Assembly (NCBI GenBank): GCA_050739895.1
Contig: JBOICK010000100.1
Span: forward strand, 1-64,000
Source of the DNA: Stenotrophobium sp050739895
Lineage (GTDB): Bacteria > Pseudomonadota > Gammaproteobacteria > Nevskiales > Nevskiaceae
DNA length: 64,000 nt
Direction: 5' to 3'
A model generated the notes under the pieces. The model made no database searches, was not told the DNA's origin, and saw nothing but the letters and a program-made list of their open reading frames with translations. This document shows positions 8,702 to 16,229 of this stretch, one piece after another. Each line of letters starts with the position of its first letter. Positions within the stretch are counted from its first letter, which is position 1. The position numbers were made by a program, and so were the translations under genes.

Positions 8702-10033
8702 TCAATATCCCAGTTGGCGTAACAGGTTTTCGTAGTCTTCGCGAATCTTGAGGTCCTCCTCCTTGAGTTGCACCACTTTACGGCAGGCGTGCAGCACGGT
8801 CGTATGGTCCTTGCCGAAAGCTTCGCCGATTTCGGGAAGGCTGTGCTGGGTAAGCTCCTTGGCCAGCGCCATTGCGATCTGCCGCGGGCGTGCCAGTGAG
8901 CGCGTTCTCCGAGGTGAACTGAGATCCGCCAGGCGAATGTTGAAATAGGTGCTGACGATCCGTTTGATGTTATCGATTGTCACCATGCGCTCATATGCGG
9001 CGAGCATATCGCGAAGGGTAGAGCGTGCAAAATCGACGGTCAGGGGCTCACCCCTAAGCCGCGCACTGGCGGAAAGTCGGTGCAGTGCACCTTCCAGTTC
9101 ACGGACGTTGGAGCGGATCCGCTGAGCGACGAACAACGCCACATCCTGAGGCAGATTGACCCGGGATTGTTCGGCTTTAGCCAGCAGGATCGCTACGCGG
9201 GTTTCAAGTTCCGGTGGTTCCACAGCTACCGAAAGTCCCCATGTGAAGCGTGATTTCAGTCGCTCGTCGATGCCGCCCACGTCTTTAGGATAGCGGTCGC
9301 AGGTCAACACAATCTGCTTGCGGTTGTCGATCAGTGCATTAAATGTATGGAAGAATTCTTCCTGAGTGCGTTCCTTGTTGGCGAAGAACTGGATATCGTC
9401 GATCAACAGTGCGTCGACCGAGCGAAAAAAATTTCTGAACTCATCCGCGCGGCCGTGACGAATCGCAACAACCATGTGATTCATCCACTGTTCCGCCCCC
9501 AGGTACGCAATACGCATGCCTGGATCACGGCTGACGATGGCATTGCCGACTGCATGCATCAGATGAGTCTTGCCGAGGCCGGATTCGCCGTAGATCAGCA
9601 GTGGGTTATAGGCGGCGCCTGGCGTTTCAACCACATGTTGCGCCGCTGCGTGTGCATGCGCATTGGACTTGCCGGCGATGAAATTAACGAAGGTATAGCG
9701 AGGATCGAGTTTGGCGGTGAACGGCGACGCGGGTTCTTCCAGCGTGCTGCTGTTACTGCCGTTTTGCGTGGGTGCAGTGCGGATTTCGGCGCTGCCCACC
9801 GCCAGTTCGACATTCATGCCCTCGCTGCCGGTGCTGGCTTTGACTGCACGGCGTATCGGTGACAGGAACTCGGCTTTCACGCGATTCAGCACAATCTGGT
9901 TGGGTGCCAGCAGTAGCAGTCGGTCGTGCGCCGCAACCGGTTGCAGCGGGCGGATCCAGGTGTTGATGTCTTTGTCGGGCAGTTCGCCTTCCAGCCATCG
10001 CACGCACTGGATCCAGAGTTCTTCGTTTTGCAT
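8702..10033 (-). CDS. dnaA: Chromosomal replication initiator DnaA
   Basis: DnaA binds DnaA boxes and opens the origin. The 443-aa protein has an N-terminal domain I (MQNEELWIQCVRWLEGEL), a short linker, and an AAA+ domain with Walker A YGESGLGKTHLMHA near residues 148-161 and Walker B ALLIDDIQFF near 210-219. The C-terminal DNA-binding domain holds the signature EIGEAFGKDHTTVLHACRKV near 405-424. It is transcribed leftward ahead of dnaN, recF and gyrB and diverges from rpmH, the common gammaproteobacterial arrangement around the origin. Confidence 0.98.
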   Translation of the reverse strand: MQNEELWIQCVRWLEGELPDKDINTWIRPLQPVAAHDRLLLLAPNQIVLNRVKAEFLSPIRRAVKASTGSEGMNVELAVGSAEIRTAPTQNGSNSSTLEEPASPFTAKLDPRYTFVNFIAGKSNAHAHAAAQHVVETPGAAYNPLLIYGESGLGKTHLMHAVGNAIVSRDPGMRIAYLGAEQWMNHMVVAIRHGRADEFRNFFRSVDALLIDDIQFFANKERTQEEFFHTFNALIDNRKQIVLTCDRYPKDVGGIDERLKSRFTWGLSVAVEPPELETRVAILLAKAEQSRVNLPQDVALFVAQRIRSNVRELEGALHRLSASARLRGEPLTVDFARSTLRDMLAAYERMVTIDNIKRIVSTYFNIRLADLSSPRRTRSLARPRQIAMALAKELTQHSLPEIGEAFGKDHTTVLHACRKVVQLKEEDLKIREDYENLLRQLGY

Positions 10034-10202
10034 TATTAAATTAATAGTTATTCGTTGGTGCCGGGCGCATCGGAATCGTTGCGCCGACCCCGAAGTTTAT
10101 CCGCTCGCGGCCGAGTTATCCACAGCACGATAACTTGAACCCTGCGGGTTGAGGCGCTAGAATCCGCGCCCTTTTTGGGTTTTGAAATTTTCCGGTGTCT
10201 CG
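10034..10202. other. dnaA-rpmH intergenic region, candidate replication origin segment
   Basis: This 169-bp spacer separates divergent dnaA and rpmH. It contains a perfect DnaA box TTATCCACA at 10116-10124, a related TTATCCGCT about 20 bp upstream (10097-10105), and an AT-rich stretch next to the dnaA start (10034-10054). Gene orientation flips here, as expected at an origin. The box number is low, so the functional origin may extend into the dnaA-dnaN gap or lie elsewhere. Confidence 0.45.
10135..10163 (+). promoter_or_regulatory. rpmH-rnpA-yidD-yidC promoter
   Basis: TTGAAC at 10135-10140 and TAGAAT at 10158-10163 are separated by exactly 17 nt, a good sigma-70 promoter. The start would be near 10170, about 30 nt before the rpmH ATG. 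It overlaps the region just after the DnaA box at 10116-10124, so DnaA could influence it. Confidence 0.8.
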
Positions 10203-10337
10203 ATGAAACGCACATTCCAGCCGTCCAACCTCCACCGTGCGCGTACGCATGGTTTTCGCGCGCGCATGGCCACGGTCGGCGGCCGCAAGATTCTCGCCCG
10301 CCGTCGCGCCAAGGGCCGCAAGCGCCTGATTCCGTAG
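10203..10337 (+). CDS. rpmH: Large ribosomal subunit protein bL34
   Basis: This 44-aa basic protein begins MKRTFQPSNLHRARTHGFR and ends KGRKRLIP, the fixed bL34 pattern (the usual ending is KGR-x-RL plus a short tail). It is a structural protein of the 50S subunit. It heads the conserved rpmH-rnpA-yidD-yidC cluster and follows the strong promoter at 10135-10163. The ATG at 10203 gives the canonical N terminus; the stop is TAG at 10335-10337. Confidence 0.97.
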   Translation: MKRTFQPSNLHRARTHGFRARMATVGGRKILARRRAKGRKRLIP

Positions 10338-10361
10338 CACCTGAGGTCTGGTGTGAACGCC

Positions 10362-10715
10362 ATGGCGCGCTTCCCACGGCGCGCCCGCCTGCTCAAGCCC
10401 GACGAGTTCAAGGTCGTTTTTGAACAGGGTAATCGCGAGCAGACACCATTGTTCACGCTTGTTGTCAGCAATAGTCAACAGTCTCACGCACGCCTGGGTC
10501 TGGCGGTAGCCAAAAAAAGCATCCCGCTTGCAGTATCGAGGAATCGCGTCAAGCGACACATTCGCGACAGCTTCAGGCAGAATCAGCACCGCTTGCCGCC
10601 AGTGGACCTGGTTTTCCTGACCCGGCCTGCCGCCGCCAAGGCAACGGCCGCAAGCATCCGCCAACAACTGCAACGGCTGTGGACCCGTCTCGCTGAAAAA
10701 TGGCCACCGCACTGA
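10362..10715 (+). CDS. rnpA: Ribonuclease P protein component
   Basis: RnpA is the basic protein cofactor of RNase P, which matures tRNA 5' ends. The 117-aa product has the family motifs RLLKPDEFKVVF near residues 9-20, RLGLAVAKKSIPLAVSRNRV near 44-63 (RNR motif), and a conserved basic helix KRHIRDSFR. The ATG at 10362 is preferred; a GTG at 10353 is also in frame. It lies 24 nt after rpmH, and its 3' end overlaps yidD by 16 nt, indicating translational coupling. Confidence 0.95.
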   Translation: MARFPRRARLLKPDEFKVVFEQGNREQTPLFTLVVSNSQQSHARLGLAVAKKSIPLAVSRNRVKRHIRDSFRQNQHRLPPVDLVFLTRPAAAKATAASIRQQLQRLWTRLAEKWPPH

Positions 10716-10921
10716 CTTTTCTGATCCGGCTGTACCAGACATTGTTGAGCCCATTGCTGGGCCCGCGCTGTCGTTTTTATCCCTCGTGCTCCAATTACGC
10801 GCTGCAAGCAATCCGGCAGCATGGCGCGGTGCATGGCAGCGTGCTTGCAGCGCGCAGGATTTGCCGCTGCCATCCGCTCAATCCGGGCGGTATCGATCCC
10901 GTCCCCGACAAGCTGAAATAA
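10700..10921 (+). CDS. yidD: Membrane protein insertion efficiency factor YidD
   Basis: This is a 73-aa member of the YidD family, a small membrane-associated protein that helps YidC insert membrane proteins. Diagnostic residues are present: CRFYPSCSNYALQAIRQHG near 24-42 and RRICRCHPLNPGGIDPVP near 52-69. It overlaps the end of rnpA and is followed 12 nt later by yidC, so the four genes are almost certainly one transcript. Confidence 0.93.
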   Translation: MATALTFLIRLYQTLLSPLLGPRCRFYPSCSNYALQAIRQHGAVHGSVLAARRICRCHPLNPGGIDPVPDKLK

Positions 10922-10933
10922 CAGAGATTCGAG

Positions 10934-12610
10934 ATGGAAAACCGCCGCTTCATGCTCATCGCCCTGTTGGGGGTTGTGCTCTTTTTCATCTACCAGGCCT
11001 GGGAAAAGGATCTGGCGCCTGCTGCGCCCACCGCACCTGCAGCGCAGGGCGCAGCGGCGAACCCCGCGAGCGCCGCAGTCGATACCGATGAAGCGGTGCA
11101 CGTCGAGGCGCCCGCTGACAGCAAGACGACGACCGCGGCCGGCAGCGCAGAAATTCGCGTGCAGACCGACAAGTTCATCGCCGAGATTTCATTGACCGGC
11201 GGCGAGTTGCGCAGGGTCGAACTGGTCGGTTATGCGGTGGCCAAGGATCAGCCGAATACTGATCTGGCGCTGCTCGACGACAGCGACCAGCACCGTTACA
11301 TCCTGCAGAGCGGACTGGCAACGCCGCAACAGACCCTGACCGGGCCAGAGACGCTTTATACCTCGGCTCAAATGACCTACCAGCTCGCGCCCGGCGCTGA
11401 CAGTCTCGAAGTGCCGCTGGATTATGTCGATGCCAACGGCTACAGCGTGCGCAAGATCTATCGCTTCAAGCGCGATTCTTACGAGATCCAGCTGCAGCAG
11501 GACGTAAAAAACACCGGCGGCGCTGTTCTGCAAGTCAGCCCCTACGTGCGACTCTGGCAAACCCCGCCCGCAGTCAAGCCGAAGTCGCATTTCGGCGGCG
11601 TCAGCACCTTTGACGGGATTGCGTACTACGAGCAGAAGCCCGGCAGCAGCAATTACCGCTTCGAGAAGGTCAAATTCGAAAAGCTGGCCGAGGATCCGGT
11701 CGCACTCCAGCAGAAAGGCGGCTGGCTGGCGATGCTGCAACAGTATTTCATCGCGGCAATCATTCCGCCGGCCGGCGAAGACGGCAGTTTCAGCGCCAAG
11801 CCAGGTGCCAGCCAGGGCTATGTTGCGCAATACGTCGGTGCCGCAGCGGCGGTCGCGACGCAGGGCGGACACAGCTTCAACAGCCAGATTTACCTCGGCC
11901 CGATCCTGCAAAAAACCATCGGCGCGGTTGCGCCCGGGCTCAACCTCGCAGTCGACTACGGCATCCTCACACCGATTGCGCAGCTGATCTTCTGGTGGCT
12001 GAGCTTCCTGCATGGGCTTACGCACAACTGGGGTTTCGCCATCGTCCTGCTGACACTGACCGTGCGTGGCGCGATGTTCAAGCTGTCCGAGGCGCAGTAC
12101 CGCTCGATGGCGAAGATGAAAAAATTCGCCCCGCGTATCGCCGAACTCAAGGAACGCTACGCCGGTGACCGCGAGGCCATGAGCAAGGCGACCATGGCGC
12201 TGTACAAGAAGGAGGGCTTCAACCCGTTGGCCGGCTGCTGGCCGCTGGTGATCCAGATGCCGGTGTTCCTCGCGCTGTACTGGGTGCTGCTGGAAAGCGT
12301 CGAGCTGCGCCAGGCGCCGTTCATGCTGTGGATCAACGACCTCTCTGCCGCCGACCCCTACTTCGTGCTGCCGGCGCTGTATGGCATCAGCATGTTCCTG
12401 CAGCAGCGGATTTCCGGCCAGCAGATCGCCGATCCGATGCAGCAGCGCGTGATGCAGATGATGCCGATTTTGATGACCGCGTTCTTCGCATTTTTCCCGG
12501 CCGGACTGGTGCTGTACTGGTTCGTCTCCAACCTGACCGGCCTGACCCAGCAGTGGATCATCAAGCGCCGGCTGGACCGCGAAGACCTGGCGCGCAGTGC
12601 CGCGCGCTGA
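10934..12610 (+). CDS. yidC: Membrane protein insertase YidC
   Basis: YidC inserts and folds inner-membrane proteins with or without SecYEG. The 558-aa protein starts with an N-terminal membrane segment (MLIALLGVVLFFIYQAW). A large periplasmic domain follows (about residues 30-340), then the five-helix insertase core, with GCWPLVIQMPVFLALYWVL near residue 434 and a terminal helix ending VLYWFVSNLTGLTQQW. Length and layout match the gammaproteobacterial type with a P1 domain. It is the last gene of the rpmH operon. The 110-bp symmetric repeat element begins 25 nt after the stop. Confidence 0.96.
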   Translation: MENRRFMLIALLGVVLFFIYQAWEKDLAPAAPTAPAAQGAAANPASAAVDTDEAVHVEAPADSKTTTAAGSAEIRVQTDKFIAEISLTGGELRRVELVGYAVAKDQPNTDLALLDDSDQHRYILQSGLATPQQTLTGPETLYTSAQMTYQLAPGADSLEVPLDYVDANGYSVRKIYRFKRDSYEIQLQQDVKNTGGAVLQVSPYVRLWQTPPAVKPKSHFGGVSTFDGIAYYEQKPGSSNYRFEKVKFEKLAEDPVALQQKGGWLAMLQQYFIAAIIPPAGEDGSFSAKPGASQGYVAQYVGAAAAVATQGGHSFNSQIYLGPILQKTIGAVAPGLNLAVDYGILTPIAQLIFWWLSFLHGLTHNWGFAIVLLTLTVRGAMFKLSEAQYRSMAKMKKFAPRIAELKERYAGDREAMSKATMALYKKEGFNPLAGCWPLVIQMPVFLALYWVLLESVELRQAPFMLWINDLSAADPYFVLPALYGISMFLQQRISGQQIADPMQQRVMQMMPILMTAFFAFFPAGLVLYWFVSNLTGLTQQWIIKRRLDREDLARSAAR

Positions 12611-12634
12611 GCGTGACGCTCGATGCGAAAGCTG

Positions 12635-12744
12635 TGCCCGCTGTCGCAGGCAAGCAGATTGGATGTGTTTGTTTTTATATAATAAATATAATTTATTAAT
12701 ATAATTATAAACATATCTCCATCGGATCGGCACGACAGCGGGTG
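12635..12744. repeat. 110-bp symmetric AT-core element, copy 1 (yidC-mnmE gap)
   Basis: Left arm TGCCCGCT (12635-12642) and right arm AGCGGGTG (12737-12744) enclose 94 bp. The arms extend as CCCGCTGTCG against CGACAGCGGG. Inside, 23 nt of mixed sequence precede a 48-bp AT-rich imperfect palindrome (12666-12713, TGTTTG...AAACA), and another 23 nt lead to the right arm. The same 8-23-48-23-8 layout recurs in four other gaps of this window. This copy lies immediately before mnmE. Confidence 0.85.
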
Positions 12745-12748
12745 CGTG

Positions 12749-12754
12749 CAAAAT
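12749..12754 (+). promoter_or_regulatory. Possible -10 box for leaderless mnmE transcription
   Basis: CAAAAT ends 6 nt before the mnmE ATG at 12761, with GCGCC between and no purine-rich ribosome site. The msrC gene has a nearly identical arrangement after its own repeat copy. No good -35 is seen at the usual distance. Confidence 0.35.
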
Positions 12755-12760
12755 AGCGCC

Positions 12761-14113
12761 ATGTCACCCGCCACCGACACCATCGTCGCCGTCGCCACGC
12801 CCTCCGGGCGCGGCGCGCTGGGCATCATCCGCCTTTCAGGTCCGCAGAGCGGGCAGATTGCTCAGGTAATGACCGGCGCAGCGCCGCTACCGCGCGTCGC
12901 CACGCTACGAGATTTCCGCGCCGCCGATGGCACGACGCTGGATCGCGGGCTGGTGCTGTGGTTTCCGGCGCCGCACTCCTACACCGGCGAAGACGCGATC
13001 GAGCTGCAGGGCCACGGCGGCCCGGTGGTGCTCGACCTGCTGCTGCGCGCTGCTTGTGTCCTCGGCGCGCGGGTGGCGCGGCCGGGAGAGTTTTCCGAGC
13101 GCGCGTTCCTGAATGGCCGCATCGACCTGGTCCAGGCCGAAGCGATTGCCGATCTGATCGACGCCGCCAGCGCCGAGGCCGCGCGCGCCGCGTTGTGTTC
13201 GCTGCAAGGCGAATTCTCACGCCGCGTAGATGTGGTTGTGGAGGCGTTGACGCAGTTGCGCATCTATGTCGAAGGCGCGCTGGATTTTTCCGATGAAGAC
13301 ATTCCGTGGCTGCAGAACGTGCAACTGCATCGCCAGCTCGATGAAGTGATCGCGCAGTTGCAAACCCTGCTGGCGCAGGCCGCACAGGGTCGGCGCCTGC
13401 GCGAGGGCATCGTGGTCACGCTGACCGGGCAGCCCAACGTCGGCAAGTCGACCCTGCTCAACCGCCTCGCCGGTGCCGAAGCCGCGATCGTCACCGAGCA
13501 TGCCGGCACCACGCGCGACGTGCTGCGCGAAAACATAGCGATAGACGGTGTGCCGCTGACGGTGGTCGACACCGCAGGGCTGCGTGACAGCGACGACCCG
13601 ATAGAGCGCGAAGGCGTCAAGCGTGCGTGGCAGGCGCTGGCGCAGGCCGAGATCGCGCTGTTCCTGGTGGATGATCGCGTGGGCCTGAGCGACGTCGATC
13701 AAGCCTTGCTGCAAAAACTGACGCCTGAAATAAAAGTGCTGATCGTCAGCAACAAGTGCGACCTGTCGGCGCGTGCGCCGTCGCGCGACGTGCGGGGGCT
13801 GCATCCGGTGATCCGGCTCAGTGCCGCCAGCGGTGAGGGTGTAGAACTGCTGACGCAAGAAATCCTCCTGCTGGCCGGCATGCGCACTCAAGGCGAAGGC
13901 GTATTCTCGGCACGCAGCCGGCATCTCGATGCGTTGCGGCGCGCACTTGCGGCTGCCAAGACCGCCAGACTCCGGCTGACGCAAATCACCGCCGCCGAGC
14001 TTGCTGCCGAGGAACTGCGGCTGGCGCAGCAGGCGCTGGGCGAAATCACCGGTGAATTCAGCAGCGACGATCTGCTCGGCCGCGTTTTCAGCCAGTTCTG
14101 TATCGGCAAATGA
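12761..14113 (+). CDS. mnmE: tRNA modification GTPase MnmE
   Basis: MnmE works with MnmG to install the aminomethyl group on wobble uridine 34 of certain tRNAs. The 450-aa protein has the formyl-THF-binding N-terminal domain (TIVAVATPSGRGALGIIRLSG near residues 7-27), the inserted G domain with GQPNVGKSTLLN near 224-235, TTRD, DTAGLR and NKCD, and the invariant C-terminal CIGK with the essential Cys. The ATG at 12761 is chosen over a GTG at 12746 because it gives the family N terminus. There is no ribosome site, which fits a leaderless message. The gene follows repeat copy 1. Confidence 0.96.
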   Translation: MSPATDTIVAVATPSGRGALGIIRLSGPQSGQIAQVMTGAAPLPRVATLRDFRAADGTTLDRGLVLWFPAPHSYTGEDAIELQGHGGPVVLDLLLRAACVLGARVARPGEFSERAFLNGRIDLVQAEAIADLIDAASAEAARAALCSLQGEFSRRVDVVVEALTQLRIYVEGALDFSDEDIPWLQNVQLHRQLDEVIAQLQTLLAQAAQGRRLREGIVVTLTGQPNVGKSTLLNRLAGAEAAIVTEHAGTTRDVLRENIAIDGVPLTVVDTAGLRDSDDPIEREGVKRAWQALAQAEIALFLVDDRVGLSDVDQALLQKLTPEIKVLIVSNKCDLSARAPSRDVRGLHPVIRLSAASGEGVELLTQEILLLAGMRTQGEGVFSARSRHLDALRRALAAAKTARLRLTQITAAELAAEELRLAQQALGEITGEFSSDDLLGRVFSQFCIGK

Positions 14114-14134
14114 CCGAGCTGTTCGCGTGGAGTG

Positions 14135-14557
14135 TTACTTGACTTCGCGCTCGATCGCCGTGACCTTGGCGGCGCTCAGGTAAACCCTGATCAGATCGCG
14201 GGTGGGCTGCGAAGTGCCGATCACCAGGGGTTGGAACGGAAAGAAAAACGGATCGTAAATGCCGGTATAACTGATTGCGGTCAGCGACGAATTAGGATCT
14301 GCGTAGTGCCAGACCTGGACCTGACCCTTGGCGTCGGTGCGCTCGGTGATGCTCGACGGCTTTCCCAACGCCAGTTCAACCGCTGCCGCCGGCATGCCTA
14401 GCGCGATTTCGCCGCGGCGCACCTGCGACTGCTGTTCCGGCGTCAGCGCGGCATAAGCGTCTGGATGATCCTTGATGCGCGTTTGCGGAGTTGCACAGGC
14501 CGCCAGCAGCAGGGCGGCCAGCAGCGATAAAACCAGGCGATGACGAAGCTTGAACAT
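14135..14557 (-). CDS. Small outer-membrane lipoprotein, SmpA/BamE-like
   Basis: This is a 140-aa protein with a lipoprotein signal peptide and lipobox (LLAALLLAACATP, Cys near residue 21). The mature part has EIALGMPAAAVELALGKPSS, which resembles the SmpA/BamE-type fold (short helix pair, then strands QVQVWHYAD). It is probably lipid-anchored in the outer membrane facing the periplasm. It is not a full BamE and the function is unknown. It converges on mnmE and diverges from the gene at 14698. Confidence 0.7.
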   Translation of the reverse strand: MFKLRHRLVLSLLAALLLAACATPQTRIKDHPDAYAALTPEQQSQVRRGEIALGMPAAAVELALGKPSSITERTDAKGQVQVWHYADPNSSLTAISYTGIYDPFFFPFQPLVIGTSQPTRDLIRVYLSAAKVTAIEREVK

Positions 14558-14697
14558 GGCGATACCTCTTCGGACACCTCAGTTTGACACCGAATTCGTC
14601 GGCCAGTGCCACTGCCGCACGCAGACTCGCGGCAGCGTATGCTGGTCGGTGTACGACGGGATTTTCATTCTCAGACCAATAGTGAAACGGAGCGGAT

Positions 14698-15135
14698 TTG
14701 GCCAGTATTCTCGAAAGCGTGCTCACCCACGGCCGCGTCTCGCGCAACGGCGATTTCGTGGTCGTGACCCTGCAGACCCTGAGTTTCGTGATTCCCGCGA
14801 CCGAGTTTCAGCAGGTGCAGCAATGGGCGCGCTCGCGCGTCTCCAGCGGCATGCCGCACCGCGACCGCGCGGATTTCGTCAACCGCTTCGAGACCCTGCT
14901 GGCGCGCCAGGGCTGCGGCATCGCCAGCAAGGGCAGCAACAAGATGCTGGCGGATATCGTGCAGAAAATGGAACTGGCTGGATTGTCGCTGGACGAGTGG
15001 ATGATTCCGCGCGGTATTTTCGACAGCGTCGAGATCAAGAAAAAGAAACCCGCCGAGGATGACGCGGAGCCCGGCGCGAAAGCGGCGGCCGAAAGCACGG
15101 AAAATATTGGCGGCACCACGCACGAATCCGGATGA
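14698..15135 (+). CDS. Conserved small protein of unknown function
   Basis: This is a 145-aa protein starting at a TTG (14698), the only in-frame start after an upstream stop at 14683, with AAACGGAG nearby as ribosome site. The body (about residues 1-110) is compact and polar with no membrane segment; the last 35 residues are a charged, low-complexity tail rich in K, E and A. I do not recognise the family. It overlaps the next gene by 4 nt (ATGA), so the two are translationally coupled. Confidence 0.65.
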   Translation: MASILESVLTHGRVSRNGDFVVVTLQTLSFVIPATEFQQVQQWARSRVSSGMPHRDRADFVNRFETLLARQGCGIASKGSNKMLADIVQKMELAGLSLDEWMIPRGIFDSVEIKKKKPAEDDAEPGAKAAAESTENIGGTTHESG

Positions 15136-15596
15136 CGCCAGAGCGCCTGACCGCCGAGTTGCACGAGCAGATTCCGCTGACGCGGGCGATGGCATTGCGC
15201 GTGCTGCGAAGCGAAATCGGTGTCGTAGAAATTAGCGCGCCGCTGGCGCCCAACCGCAATCCGCATCACAGCGTTTTTGGCGGCAGCCTCGCCACGCTCG
15301 GCATCGTCTGCGGCTGGCTGCTGCTGAATCGGGGGCTGGAGGCGGAAGGGCTGGACGCGCAACTGGTGATTCAGAACAGCGAGTGCGAATTCATCGCGCC
15401 GGCCGGAGACACCTGCACCGCAGTCGCCGAAATGCCGCAGCAGGAATGGCCGCGCTTTCTGGCGATGCTGCGCCGGCGTGGCCGTGCGCGAATTACCGTA
15501 TCAACCGAAATTCGCGTGCGCGGTCGGCGCGTGCTCGAACATCGCGGCAGCTACGTGGCGCTGGGCGTGGCGTCGCCCGGATTGGCCGGTCGCTGA
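15132..15596 (+). CDS. YiiD-C-like thioesterase domain protein
   Basis: This 154-aa protein looks like the hot-dog-fold thioesterase domain found at the C terminus of YiiD. It has EISAPLAPNRNPHHSVFGGSL near residues 33-53 (the N-x-N-x-x-x-S/T-x-F-G-G-S pattern of that family), then a hydrophobic helix and the strand ECEFIAPAG. YiiD-type proteins are putative acyl-CoA thioesterases; the substrate is unknown. The start codon overlaps the stop of the preceding gene, suggesting a two-gene unit. Confidence 0.7.
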   Translation: MTPERLTAELHEQIPLTRAMALRVLRSEIGVVEISAPLAPNRNPHHSVFGGSLATLGIVCGWLLLNRGLEAEGLDAQLVIQNSECEFIAPAGDTCTAVAEMPQQEWPRFLAMLRRRGRARITVSTEIRVRGRRVLEHRGSYVALGVASPGLAGR

Positions 15597-15655
15597 GACG
15601 ATCCGCTATCCTCGCAGGCCACCACACACCTGCCTGCCGCCTGCCCTCACCGTCC

Positions 15656-16177
15656 ATGAGCACGTCCTACCGATACTGCCCGCGCTGTGCAAAACCCCTG
15701 GCCGTCGCCGATCACGGCGGCTTGCAGCGTCTGGCCTGCGCGGACGCCGCCTGCGGCTTCGTGCTGTGGGACAACCCGGTGCCGGTGGTGGCCGCGATCG
15801 TCGAGCATGAGGGCGAGATCATCCTCGCGCGCAATCGCGCCTGGCCGCAAAAAATGTTCGCACTGATTACCGGGTTCCTGGAGCGCAACGATCCTTCGCC
15901 GGAGGAAGGCATCCGCCGCGAGGTCAAGGAGGAACTCGACCTCGACGCACAACACGTGAACTTCGTCGGACACTACCCTTTCGCGCGCATGAACCAGCTG
16001 ATCATCGCCTATCACGTCACTGCCAGCGGCAGCGTGACACTGGGCGAGGAGTTGATCGAGTATCGCCGGATAAAGCCCGAAAAGTTGCGGCCGTGGCCCG
16101 CCGCGACCGGGCTTGCGTTGCGCGACTGGATGCTGGCGCGCGGGCTGACACCGGAAGCATACCAGCCGCCGGTGTAG
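15656..16177 (+). CDS. NUDIX hydrolase with N-terminal zinc ribbon
   Basis: The 173-aa protein starts MSTSYRYCPRCAKPL and has a four-Cys ribbon (C8, C11 and two further Cys near 29-34), followed by a Nudix domain. The Nudix box GFLERNDPSPEEGIRREVKEEL lies near residues 80-101 (written here only in part as GFLE...REVKEEL). The architecture resembles a short NudC relative, so a dinucleotide pyrophosphatase role is possible, but the NudC signature SQPWPFPxS is absent. The ATG at 15656 places the ribbon at the N terminus. The gene ends 6 nt before the attC-like site. Confidence 0.8.
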   Translation: MSTSYRYCPRCAKPLAVADHGGLQRLACADAACGFVLWDNPVPVVAAIVEHEGEIILARNRAWPQKMFALITGFLERNDPSPEEGIRREVKEELDLDAQHVNFVGHYPFARMNQLIIAYHVTASGSVTLGEELIEYRRIKPEKLRPWPAATGLALRDWMLARGLTPEAYQPPV

Positions 16178-16182
16178 AAGCT

Positions 16183-16229
16183 GCGTAACGCCGAAGGCGC
16201 GTCCGGCGGCTGGAGCGCCTTGTTAGCGC
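16183..16229 (-). repeat. attC-like integron recombination site
   Basis: Read on the minus strand, the site starts with GCGCTAAC (R'' type, 16229-16222) and ends with GTTACGC (R' type, 16189-16183). Between them the arms AAGGCGCTCC and GGACGCGCCTT pair to a hairpin with a single unpaired base and a 6-7 nt loop (AGCCGCC). Those features, the conserved AAC/GTT cores, paired L boxes and an extrahelical base, are the hallmarks of integron attC sites. The TAA stop of the nuclease-like gene sits inside GCGCTAAC, as often seen in cassettes. At 47 bp it is near the short end of the family. Confidence 0.7.
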
